Below are positions 22,601 to 34,170 of a DNA stretch of 64,000 bases, piece by piece (within the stretch, counting starts at the first letter, position 1; every line of letters begins with the position of its first letter). Source of the DNA: Favolaschia claudopus (lineage: Eukaryota > Basidiomycota > Agaricomycetes > Agaricales > Mycenaceae); assembly GCA_037176885.1 (NCBI GenBank), contig JAWWNJ010000066.1, positions 186,001 through 250,000 of the forward strand, read 5' to 3'. The notes below the pieces were generated by a model that searched no databases, was not told the DNA's origin, and saw only the letters and a program-made list of their open reading frames with translations. A program made the translations under genes and the position numbers.

Positions 22601-25600
22601 AGTCTGGGAAGTGGACTTCTCCCAACCGTTCGACGAGAGTTCCGAGAGCTTTGGCAGCCGTCGCTCGGGCTTCTGGAACAGGATCGACAAGAACTTGATG
22701 GACCATCGGCAAAAGATTAGACAGATACGGGACAAAGTCCTTCGAGTCTGTCAGGGAGGCAAGGTTACCAACGATTTGTGCGGCCTTCTTTTTAGTATCA
22801 GCGCCGCGCTCTCGAAGGCCACGCTCGAGGATGGGGACCACCTATCACAAAATTTAGCATAATCAAAAGAGACGACTAATCACCGACCAAAGCCAGAGAT
22901 GAGTGATCGATATAATGCATGAATGAGGTCTTCAAAAGGGACGAGAGAGCATTAGGTGTTTTCGCAGGGTCAACCAGCGCCTTCAAAAGGACGGGAACCA
23001 AAGATTGAATCTCAGGGTTTGAGATGACTTCACCAAATTGCTTCAGGCTTTTGTTGGCTGCTGTCCGAACTTGCGCGTGTGAATCCGTCAACACACCTGT
23101 GAGTTGTGGTATAACGATGGGGAGCGAAAGAGAGAGTTGGCGCGGGGAGCAGTACGCCATCATGCCAAGTAATTCTATGGAACCCTTCTTCGTTCGCCAC
23201 TGTTTCTCTTCCAGGCCTGCGAGCAATGAAGGAAGGATGAGCTTGACACCGTAACCCGACATGTTGCCCATAATGACACGAGCAGCATCTTGCGTAGCCT
23301 CCCGTACATCTGCGATCGAGTCACCAAACGACGTCAATAGAAGAGGTAGGACATATGTAATGTAAGGCTCGAAAAGTCGACCAAGGGTGTTCGATAAAGT
23401 TTCAAAAGCGAACATTGTTCCTTGACGAGGTTCAAAACGTTTTTTGTCCTCTGTAGCTGTACGGAGGCGTCGGATAATATCGAAATCCTTCATGCCGGCG
23501 ATCCCGGTGCCCTTGAGGACGCCAGCCAACCCATAGGCAGCCCCTCGACGGGTAGCATATTTTGGCGCATTGAATAGCTGATCCAGGAGATCATCCACAA
23601 GCTGAGTAACTTTAGAGTTCATGACTCTAACAAGAGGAGACAAGCAATCCGAAACCGCCATTTGGACCTGCTCTGCGGGGGTCTTCAATGCATCCACCAG
23701 TCTCTGCACAATGGATGGCACACGAGAATCTGTAGCTTCTAGATGGCGAGCAACCCGCCCGAACAGGATAACCACGGCTTCCTTGATGTGATCTCCGGTT
23801 TCTGTCGCGGGGCTCGCTTGTCCGAGATGATCCTCGAACATACGTATGAGAGCAGCAATGCGAGCAGCACCGTGCAAGTCGATCACAGCTGTACCAGCGT
23901 TGAGCATTCCTTTGCGAACCTCGGCAGTCCGATCGCCCAACGCTTCGTCGTGGATGAGGAAGGTAAAAAAAGGTTCAACCTCAGTTTCGGGGAGTAATGG
24001 CGCCAACAGCTCGAAGGCGTGGGATACTGCGACTCGAGACTGCCAAGGGTCGGAGCGTTCCAAACTTGCAGCGATGACCATTCCCTGCGAATATTGATGA
24101 ATCGAATGAAAACAGGCGAATTGGAAAGAGAATACAAATTGGTCGAACTCTGGTGCCAAAATCTTCGCCTTATCGCGATAGTACTCTTGCAAAGCTACGA
24201 CCGTCGCATGGACAGCTTGAGGCCAGTGTTCCACGGCTTCCGCAATTGCAGCGGCCGCGCCTCGCCGAACGTACGCGTTGTCGTGCGCTACAGAATTGTC
24301 AAGTGAGATTTTGGGCAGTGGAGCACATGATTACCTAAGAATGGTAATAATTTCTCCAAAAAGTTTTCAGGGACATCCAGTCCGTTGTCCTCCCAGGCAT
24401 GACGCGCCAATCGTCCATTCTGCTCGTCGTCGTCGTGACAAGCAACCCACAACTCCGGACTCCAGTCCAGGTCGGTCAAGTCGAACGGCTTAAGGAAGGT
24501 CGCATCAGAAACTCGATACTCCGGAAACAGACATACCTGTAGACTCTGAAGGCAGGAGTTGCGCACGTACACTTCTTGCATCATCGTCCCATTCAAAAGG
24601 ACATCAAACTCGGCTCGGGAAGCACTGGTATGGATAATTTGTCCCAAATCAATAAGGGCTGAGCTCCCTTCTTTGCTCAGTTTTGGTTGTTGCCGAATAA
24701 TCTGCAGAAGTATTTCCATTGTCTGTGTACGCGGAAAAGCAGCGTCCGAGTCTGTGACAGTCAGTACAGACGTCAGTACAGAAGACTGGACGCAATAAGA
24801 TCATTACCGACATTCTGCGCAGTGGAACTTGATGATTTCTAGAGCCAGTGTCACCTGCTCCAGAAGTATCTCTTCATCTTCAGAATCAATACCTCCCCGC
24901 GCAAGCACTTGTGCAAGGAGAGGAAATGCATAGGAGAAGGTGGCGGAGTCGAAAGGCGCTTGCTCCGAAAGAAACCGTAACCTATGGAGTACACGGATGA
25001 CCAAGTCTACGGTTAGCGAGTGAGGGAAAGGGAAAGTTGAGCCCGCTTCGAGAAAAGGAAAAGTGACGCGAACTCACTGTTTAACGGCTCTGCAGTTAGT
25101 TCTTCAGGAATTGACGAAACCTGTAGACTGCGTAACGTTGCGATCCCCACCCATGTTCGGAAAGTATCCAGCCGTTCCGAGCTACATTTAGCTAGATCCT
25201 GTGATACATGAGAAACAAAGGTCCATTTCAGAGGACGAACGAACCAGATATGCGTCGAAAGCTAGAGTCCCGACCAGCAATGCTCCCTTGCCCAGTGCGC
25301 CATGCAATAAAAGATTGGCGACAGAAGAGATATAAAGGCGGAATTCGGACACGCCGGAGGCAACGATGCTATGAACGAAGGCTATACCACGAACGACAGC
25401 AGCCTTCAGACTTTCTACCCGTTGTCGAACAAGTGCCTCGCGGGCGAGTTGGGCTTGGACTAAGGCTTGTTGCTGCTTGGTCAACACAGCCGCAGTTCCC
25501 GCTTTCTTTTTTTCTAGGCCAGCGCGCACCTCCGCTTCCCAGCGTGCAATCTCGAAATCCTTTCCTTTGTGCGGCGCTTTGGTATCACCTTTTGTTGCTG

Positions 25601-28341
25601 CGAGTACTGTGAGAATGTATCAGTGATTGCATCGGCTGGCCAACACAGGGCATGTACCATCGACGAAGGTAGTTCCCTCTGGTGTACGCCATATCCCCAA
25701 GTCTTCTGCGGTCAGCGCATTCAATGTAGATGGATTAAGGTCATCTTGCAGTTGCCCCACAATGCGAGGCAAGCCTATGTCGGGGGCAACGAATACCAGT
25801 GTGGTGACGGCATGATAAGCCGCGTCCGGCAAGCCGGTCTGCAAAAATTCTTTGTGAATTGTCGATTCTTTCGCAACAAATCACCTACCTTAGGGTCCTC
25901 CAAAGCTGCAGATAATATCAGCTCCACGATACGATCCAGATTTTGCACCACAATTTCTCGGGGGTCTTTCTCGGCTTTCTGACATACATCGATCCAAGTT
26001 TGACGGGCCGGTGGGTCTGCGTCTGAGTTCAGCCGCCGTAGAGCACCGGAGGAAGTACGCACTGGCCAGCCGATGGTGAGCGATAACAACCACCTCCGTT
26101 ATTGCGTCCTCGCTGATGCCGACCCCGGCGCCGAGGAATGCTGCAAGTCGGCTTTCTGTTCCGTTGGGTTCCGGGTTCCGGGCCGTATGGGCTGTCAGAC
26201 CGGCACGTACAATCTGGACTGCATCTTTCCGTGCGCGGATTAAGTCCAACACAGCTGCACGGGTCGAGGGCTGTGGACGAAGCGCAAAATGTAGCAGGAC
26301 ATTGCCCAACCGTAGATGTTGCCTGAAAAATGGTTTGAGTAATTTTTGGAAAAGCGTTAACTCTGGAACGCACTTGGTTTCACCTGCGGCCCAAGCTCCA
26401 TCCAAAGCTCGTACAAACCAGGTTGCCTCCTGCTCAATCGAATTTGCAGCTACCCCATCTTTGGGTGCTCCAATACGCGAGTAAACCCTTTCGTTGAATA
26501 ACCATGTGGGCTTGTCACCCGAGGGAGGGGCAACAATAGCGCGCACCGTAGTCAACCCCAAAATTTGTTTAGTCAGATCGCCTCCCGTTTTGCCACCGCT
26601 GGCGCGGCGTAGTAGGCAAGCTGCAGCAACACAAGCCTCCCATAGCACTTCGTCCTTCGCAGTCAAGCCCGTGCCGACAGCCGTCAACGCAGCGTCCAGC
26701 GGCGGTATAAGCGCACGAGCGAAGGCTATGTACGTCTCCGTACCTTTCGGGCTGGCCCAGAGCGCTTCCGCACCCATAGTCCACCACGCGCGCCTTATAC
26801 CAGCAGCCCCGGCCCCTGTTTTCAGACTCATTCCCTTAACAACTGCAGCTCCTACCTCGGCTGCCGGCTTTGCTCCAGAATCAGACGCAAGTTGTCTCTC
26901 AATCCACCGTTCCAGAACGCCACCCAACGCCTCTGCCGCTTCTGGGGCAGTTTCACTGGCGAACAGCCCGATGAGCGTAGAGACTCCCTCGTTGATGTCA
27001 CCCGAGACCTCCAGACACCCTAGCATTCCATACAACACTGCGCGATGACCCCCACTTGCCGTCTTGCGTGTTCGAGGGAGTGCCAGTATGGCGTCTCGTG
27101 TCTGGTCTAATTCTATATCTATTTCGTTTGTGTCCTTGGGCGACGCGCGAAGCCGATCGACAGCGGCTCGGAAGAGTTCCACGACGTCCATACCGGCGTT
27201 GGAACTTTTTGCAAGGGTCAATATATGTGGAACCAATGTGCGGAAAGCTTGGACTGGAATTGGTCTATTGTATGTTGACAAGAAGGCTCGGGGAGCTAAA
27301 ATGTTTTCCTGATGACCGGGAAGAAAAAGAGAACACGAAAAAACTAACCGACATATCCACCCCTGCTCAAGGCCTTTTCCAAAGAAGGAAGCACCGCGGC
27401 ATCAAATGCTGACGGGTCAATATATGTACGTATGAACAGGTCGAGAGCGTTCTGCAGGTATTAGAGGTATTGAGAGACAGTCATTCTGCCAAGTGCGGTA
27501 CGCACCAGCATATGCGTTGGAACCGGTGTCCTTGATTCGAGAATGTCCTTGCAATAAAGCTCCAATATCGCGCTTTTCAGATCGGCATCGAGACGCGAGT
27601 CTACAGGCTCTGGCGTGGTTTTGAGGTGGATGATCACGTCGATTGTAACACCAAGAAGTGAAACAACGCGTAACTTGATGAGTAGACGCAAGACAGAGTG
27701 TAGCTCGTTGGAAACCTATCGGAGAATAAATTTACGGACGGTACGGAAACAAAACGAAGCGCACCGCTCGCAATGCCCTTCTAAGCCGAGTCACCGCACC
27801 CACCCGCACTGCTGGTTTCACCCTGGGGGAACTGAGGAGAGAATCGAGTAAACGGGCCAACACGCGAGCAAGTTTCTCCGCGAGTGGGGAGACGATTATC
27901 AGAGGCAAAAGCGCACACGACCAACATAGAAGAGCGTAAATGTCTCCAGGCGCGCTCGCATGTGCAGATTGCGCGTCGAGCCAGACAACAATTTGTTCTG
28001 CGACTGCCAAGTCACGTTTGGCAAGCATGACGCCAACACGTTCAACAGCGCCGCGCGATTCCGCATCCGTATATCGTGGATAGGTGCTAGTAAGGAGGGC
28101 AAGTACGTCTCCCGTTTCGCGAGAACCTAATTCTGTAGGTGGTTTTTCATTCTCGACGCTGTTCGATTCGATGAAATCAAATGGACATACCGAGATCGCA
28201 CACGGAGAGGAGATCGTCCTGCAAGAACCGCACTCGTTCACTGACTTTGCCATTGAGTAACATCCCATGAGCAAATTTCATTGCTTGGTCCCATTCGTTG
28301 AGGATATCGTCAGAGGAAGGCCATTCTGGTTTGGCCGACAT
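19622..28341 (-). CDS. GCN1: GCN1, translational activator of the Gcn2 kinase
   Basis: Giant HEAT-repeat protein that binds stalled or colliding ribosomes and activates the eIF2alpha kinase Gcn2 during amino-acid shortage. The start at 28341 (MSAKPEWPSSDD) is the first ATG of the frame; a longer open stretch upstream has none. Recognisable segments include LLTSTYPRYTDAESRGAVER, TYNRPIPVQAFRTLVPHIL, and the eEF3-related core EPRQGTMFAFETLSNTLG, VREATQDAARVIMGNMSGYG, PSLLAGLEEKQWRTKKGSIE and LLGMMAYCSP. HEAT repeats then continue to the C terminus (REARELLKELNDENLQGIF). The gene spans 8.7 kb with more than ten short introns; the coding length of roughly 2,500-2,700 aa fits the family. Some internal borders, especially around 24.7-25.9 kb, are only approximate. 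Confidence 0.93.
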
Positions 28342-28754
28342 GACTTCGAATTCTGGGTCGGCCTGCACAGATGAAGTCGCAACCCAATTATGAATGTCAG
28401 ATAGAGATTTTGAAGCGGGGACGGCGGTGGCTTTGAGCCGCGCAAGCGGAGAAGATTTGAGGGGCAGTTTGTTGGCGGAAAAGAATTGAAGGCTCCGAAA
28501 ACGAATTGCCTATTCGAGTCAATTTAATTTTTGAGCCAGCTCAGGCGTGGTGAATCGTTTCAATGCAGCCAGTAGTAGTAGAATACACCACGGCGTACAA
28601 GTAATGATCACTGTATACAATTGTGCAAGTACTGATACGAGTTGGCCACACGAAATTACATCACATTGGTGTTTGAGGGTCTCTTCCCAACCTCTTCCTC
28701 ACAAGTACAGCTAGCTTCCCTGAAGCTAGACCCGAACTATCCGGCGTCTGCGGA
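28342..28754. other. intergenic region upstream of GCN1
   Basis: The GCN1 frame stays open for about 160 bases upstream of its ATG but has no in-frame ATG. Otherwise I see no feature; it probably holds the GCN1 promoter and the 3' flank of the small minus-strand gene. Confidence 0.45.
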
Positions 28755-29198
28755 TCATTGGCTTGCAATATCACCCTTGGTCGAGGAGTCTGCAGCAGTC
28801 TCGGGAACTACAACAGTCATAGCTTCGGAGATTTTCGATTTTCGGCGCGATTCCCTTCTCAAGTAACGATCGTGAGACACAAGGTCAAAGTCGGGTGGCA
28901 TGAAGGAGAAACGGCGGGAGGCGCGGGGTCGAGAGGGATTGGTAAGCCTCTTCCAGAATAGAACAAATCGACGCTTGAATGTCTTTCGAGGCTGAGGCTT
29001 CCGAAAGACACGTATGGATTGGAGTGCAGCATCGAGGTTCGTAGTGGCGGCTGAATCGTGAGAACGGCTATTCCATAGAATCGTCAGTTCCGAGCGTAGA
29101 GGGCAGCGTTTACCAACGAACGTTAACTTGCGACTAAGTCGAGGGAAGGTTGGACGCGGACGTGGCTTCAACAGTTGCAAACGAGTGACGATAGGCAT
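28755..29198 (-). CDS. small basic hypothetical protein (147 aa)
   Basis: A single open frame from ATG 29198 to a stop at 28755. The product is strongly basic in its first two thirds (LKPRPRPTFPRLSRKL, KPQPRKTFKRRFVLFWKRL) with a less basic C terminus (TVVVPETAADSS). No known domain is seen and no signal peptide is present. A TATATAAATA element lies about 115 bp upstream on the same strand, which supports expression. It could be a nucleic-acid-binding or mitochondrial small protein, but nothing beyond composition indicates this. A chance open frame remains possible. Confidence 0.45.
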   Translation of the reverse strand: MPIVTRLQLLKPRPRPTFPRLSRKLTFVGKRCPLRSELTILWNSRSHDSAATTNLDAALQSIRVFRKPQPRKTFKRRFVLFWKRLTNPSRPRASRRFSFMPPDFDLVSHDRYLRRESRRKSKISEAMTVVVPETAADSSTKGDIASQ

Positions 29199-29310
29199 GG
29201 GTGTAAGGATAAGTCGTAGTAGGGAGCGTTTGGGTAGTACACGAAAAAGAGAGTTCAATGAGTGGGAGTGGTGAGTGTTCGGAATGAGTTTGAGATTGCA
29301 CAATGAACCT

Positions 29311-29320
29311 TATTTATATA
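29311..29320 (-). promoter_or_regulatory. TATA box upstream of the small basic protein gene
   Basis: On the minus strand the sequence reads TATATAAATA, 113 bp before the ATG at 29198, a plausible core-promoter distance. Confidence 0.5.
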
Positions 29321-29760
29321 AGCCGATGCCACCCAATGCACAACAATGGAACGGTCACAAAGAATTGCAAGGTAATTGCCACAGTACTGTCCAGATTTTC
29401 TGATTGGCTGCACGTTGGAGATAATGGCCGACCAAGGAGAGAAGCCAAAGCATTGCAATTGATTCGAGATGTTGCGATTCACTTTGAGTTGATGGAGGAT
29501 TGAAGTTCAATCTAACTCTAAACTAGATGCCAACAGGATGAAATAAGACGGCAAGCAAGATAAGCAGTGATAGCAGCAGTTATGAGCCGGTTGCCTTTGA
29601 CGTTGCGAGAGCTCGAAGTTGGAGAGGAAAGGAGAGGAAAGCTGTGACATATTGCACCGCCACCAAGCACGTGTTAAGGCATCAAACCCGGCCATCATTC
29701 AACTTTGTAAATTTTTTCAGAGCAGCGTGCTTGACCTCTCCTTCGTTCCCCCAGTCCCAG
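29321..29760. other. intergenic region upstream of Kap123
   Basis: Divergent promoter region between the small minus-strand gene and the importin gene. CT-rich stretches occur just before the Kap123 ATG; no other signal seen. Confidence 0.45.
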
Positions 29761-32700
29761 ATGGATGTGAGTCCATCGATTCCATCGCATACAAATCCTT
29801 TATACCCATCTCACTCATCTGTCTAGCCCGCCTACGTCCAAGGGCTTCATGATTTACTCGTCCAAGTCACATCCGCTGATACTGCTGCCCTCAAGGATGT
29901 CAGTTACTTTCTAGTTCACCTATATCTGTGTTTAATTCATTCTATGTAGGCCACCGCCAAACTAAACCTTGAGTACTACAAAAATCCATCATGTATCGTC
30001 GCTCTCGCCACGATAATGGCTAGCCCCGCCGCAGGCGAAGGCGTACGTACCATTTTTTTAGTCTGATTCTTCACTCTATAACAGCACCCCATGCTCAGGT
30101 CCGTCAACTTGCTGCGGTAGAAATGAGGAAACGCGTGGCACAAAACAGCGGGAACATGTGGGGTCAGCTCCCCCAAAGCGATCGCGAACAGATCAAGGAA
30201 AAATTGCCGGAGATTGTTCTCTCCGATCCAGAGTGAGTTTCAGCCGTTTCAGAAGCACAAGTTCATTTTTCCGACGCGCTCCTCTTCTCCAGCAATCTCG
30301 TCCGTCACTCTGTCGCACGAGTTATCGCTGCCATTGCCAATATAGAATTCCCTGTCGGAACATGGCCTCAACTCCTCCCCTTCCTCCATCAGACTTGCGT
30401 GTCCCCTCAGGTAGTTCACCGCGAAGTCGGTATCTACATTCTCTACACGGTCCTCGACAACCTCGTGGAAGGCTTCAAAGATCACCTTCAAAGCTTCTTC
30501 AAGCTGTTCTCCCAATTACTAGCTGATCCCGAAAGCGTAGAGGTTCGAATCACCACAGTTCGGTGTGTCTGCTTTTCGTTTAATTTGGAAAACGGCTCCT
30601 CATCATCATATAGAGCTCTTGGCGTTATCGCAAGCTACATCGACTCGGAGGACAAGGCCGACGTGGTAGGCTTAATCACTCGAACCAATACATTAACGAA
30701 CGCGTCGCCCTAGAAATCTTTCCAAGAATCTCTTCCTGCAATCATTCAGGTCATCGCACACTGTGTTGAGTCCGGAAACGAAAATGGAGCGCGTCAACTA
30801 TTTGATGTTCTCGAGACCCTCCTCATTCTCGTATGCCGCTCTCGTTCCTTGAGCTATCCTTTCTCACCTATTCTTTGCAGGAAGTGCCCATTCTCGGCAA
30901 GCATATTCCTCAACTCGCAGAATTCCTGTTGCAGATGGGGGGCAATCGTTCATACGAAACCGAACTGCGGGTCCTGTCTTTGAACGCGCTCAACTGGACG
31001 ATTGTTTAGTAAGTCGTTTATGATTGGCTGAAGAGCGGCTCTCATCCAGGCTTTCCATCTAGCAAAAAATCTAAAATCCAATCACACAATCTGTCTGCCG
31101 CAATCCTCCAGGGTTTGATGCCCATTACGACTGAGCCCGAACCTGAAGACATTGACGACGATGCACCGTCACGCGTAAGGCTCTGAGTTTCTCTCGTTTT
31201 CTATCTAACGAAACCTGCTGCCGCAGTCTGCGCTTCGTATTATCGACGGCTTAGCAACTGGACTTCCTCCAAGCCAAGTGTTCCCTCCGCTCCGGGATCT
31301 TATTACACAGTATTTCTCCTCTTCCGATCCCAATTTGCGCCGTGGCGCCATGCTTGCTCTTGGTATCTGTGTCGAGGGTTGCAGCGAGTATATGACTTCG
31401 CTCCTCCCAGCTGTGTGGCCCGTCATAGACGCTGGCCTGCAAGACAGCGATGCCGGGGTGAGAAAAGCTTCCTGTGTGGCTGTTTGCTGCATGTGCGAAT
31501 GGTTATCGGACGAATGTGTCTCTCGACACGCCGTCCTCGTTCCCGTATGTGTTTGCATTGGGTCATGTTTACCACCTGCTCAACGTTCATATATCAGGCG
31601 ATCATGACTCTCGTCAACGACCCGAATACCCAACGATCGGCGTGCACGGCACTCGATGCTTTGCTCGAGATTCTTCACGACCATATCAGTCTCTACCTTC
31701 CCAGCATCATGGAATGCCTCGGTTCACTTCTCGTCGATGCGCCCATCCCCGTTAAATCGGTCGTCATCGGCGCTATTGGTAGCGCTGCTCACGCATCTAA
31801 GGAGGCGTTCTTGCCATACTTCGAGTCCACGATGACCCATCTTCAGCACTTCCTTACCCTCACTGGAGAGGGTGAACAGATTGAACTTCGTGGCATCACC
31901 GTCGATGCGATTGGTACATTCGCAGAAGCAGTGGGCAAGGGCGTATTCCGCCCATTCTTCCCGGAAATGATGAAGCAGGCCTTCCAGGCCCTCGAAATGG
32001 GTAGCCCTCGCCTTCGGGAGTGCAGCTTCTTATTCTTCGGTGTCATGGCCAAGGTCTTCGAAGACGAATTCGCGGTGTATCTGGCTCAAGTTATTCCCCC
32101 GCTTTTGGAAAGCTGTTCTCAAACGGAGCAGGGCGAAGAGCGTAAGTCGTTCCATCGCTCGGATTGGACAGTCTACTGACCCGGGTTTCTTCTGCAGTGT
32201 CTGTGGTAGAAGCTACCTCTGCATTTGGGACGGGAACCTCGCCTCAGAATGCTATCACCATAATGGACGAGAAGGTCGACGTGAACGGAAACGAGATGGT
32301 CGAAATTGAAGACCTCGACGTCGAAAAAATGATGGACGCCAATAGCGCCATTGCCGTAGAGAAGGAGATTGCAGCTGACACCCTCGGGACGTTGTTCGCT
32401 GCCACCCGATTGCACTTCCTTCCCTTTGTTGAGCAGTGTGCTATGCAGCTCATAGATTTACTGCCTCACTACTACGAAGGCATACGGAAGAGTGCAACTG
32501 ATTCTCTGCTTGAGATCGTCCGGACCTTCTACGACATCAGCGACCATCCCGAGTGGGAAGCTGGTCTCAATGTGAGTTTCATCCACCCACCTCAACCTCC
32601 CTTGTCATGACTGATGTCAATTCGTGTTTCCTCAGTACAATCCGCTTCCTCAAACTGTCAAGGATCTGAATGAGCACGCCATCAAGGCGTTGCTTGAAAT

Positions 32701-33936
32701 GTATGAGACTGAGGACAACAAGTTAGTATCTTCTTCCTTGATTTTTCTTCCATCCTTTCTATGTGATGAGAAATTAACTCAGCTCACTTCGACGCTGCGG
32801 CGCATGAGACTACATTTATTTTATTGCTGACTCTATTCCTCTCTTTCTTGGTCCAAAATTGCCTTCGCCTGTACTGACCTTTGCCTCAGATCCGTTGTCA
32901 CCACTCTGTGTAATAGTCTTGCAGAGACGATCAACAAAATTGGTCCTGGCTTTATCGATGGGCGTGCGTACGTTTCAGTTCAGCGCTGGCACACCATATT
33001 TACACTATCTTCTAGATCTAGAGGAGATCTCGAAGATGGCAATGGAGATCCTCGATCAAAAGGCAGAGTGCCAACAGGATCCCGACCAGGATGGTGATGA
33101 AGAGGCGCCCGAAGATCAGGCTGAGTACGAGACCGTTTTGATCTCATCCGCTGGGGATGTGGTTGCTGCGATCGCCAATGCTCTCGGCGCCGACTTCGCG
33201 CCCGCCTTCGGAACTTTCTATCCCCTCATTGCTAAATATTACGTACGTGTTTCTGCCATACCACAAGTGCGTATCGCTAATTTGATCGCCTCAGAAAAAG
33301 AGCCGTTCTCTAAATGAGCGTTCATCCACGATTGGATGCCTGGCCGAGATTATTTCCGGCATGAAAGGCGCCATTACCCCCTCCACCCAGGTCCTCCTGG
33401 AGCTGTGTCACAAAGCCCTTAGCGATCCTGAGGCGGATGTGCTCAGCAATGCTGCATTCGCTGTTGGCCTGCTTGTCGAGAACTCGGACATGGACTTGAC
33501 TGCACAGTATCTCCAGCTCCTCGGTGCTCTGCGACCGCTCTTCAATGTCCAGCCCGACTCCCCTGCGAACGTTATGAACGCACGGGACAACGCTGCGGGT
33601 GCCGTCGCCCGAATGGTTGTGCGGAATGTGGCTGCGGTCCCTCTCGATCAAGTCCTTCCCGTACTCATTGCCGCTCTGCCTTTGCGACACGACCTCCTCG
33701 AAAATCGCCCGATTTTCCGAGCTCTCTTCTTCCTCTTCCGAACCAACGGCGCTGCTCTGCATCCATACGTCGGAAACTTGCTACCTGTATTTGCGCATGT
33801 CCTTGACCCTAACGTGCCAGATCAGCTTGGTGACGAGATCCGAGCGGAGCTCATTCAATTAATTGGGGCTCTGAATGCGGAAGACCCGAATGCAATACAG
33901 GCAGCAGGGTTGAGTGTCTTCCTTCCCGGCGCTTGA
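29761..33936 (+). CDS. KAP123: karyopherin beta, importin-4/Kap123 type
   Basis: Nuclear import receptor made of HEAT repeats, known in yeast to carry ribosomal proteins and histones into the nucleus. Exon 1 is only ATGGAT before a GTGAGT donor; the next exons read PAYVQGLHDLLVQVTSADTA and ATAKLNLEYYKNPSCIVALA, the importin-beta N-terminal repeat. Later blocks include VEMRKRVAQNSGNMWGQL, SVARVIAAIANIEFPVGTWP, LRDLITQYFSSSDPNLRRGA, LGSLLVDAPIPVKSVVIGAI and the acidic stretch EIEDLDVEKMMDANSAIAVE. It ends PNAIQAAGLSVFLPGA with a stop at 33934. A dozen or so short introns; coding length about 1,080 aa, as expected. Kap123 and Kap121 are similar, but the acidic stretch and C terminus favour Kap123. 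Confidence 0.9.
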
Positions 33937-34170
33937 ACGATGTTTTTTCAGGGATAATCTTTCATGTGGAGTCATTCATGATTAACGACCATCTACTTAT
34001 ATATACCGTCTCTCGTAGAGTGTTTTCTGTATCTCTTAATGCACAATCGTGTTGCAGACATTGAGCATTTCCTTTCCCAGACTCTGGACGAGCGTGACAG
34101 AGTCGTTGTGTGACACCACTGCCCCCTTTGAGTTCTCCCCGCGACGGTGCTCGCGCTCAAGTCAGTGGAT

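Noticed and set aside
29981..30176. Minus-strand open frames inside Kap123
   Set aside because: Shadow frames of a well-supported gene on the other strand.
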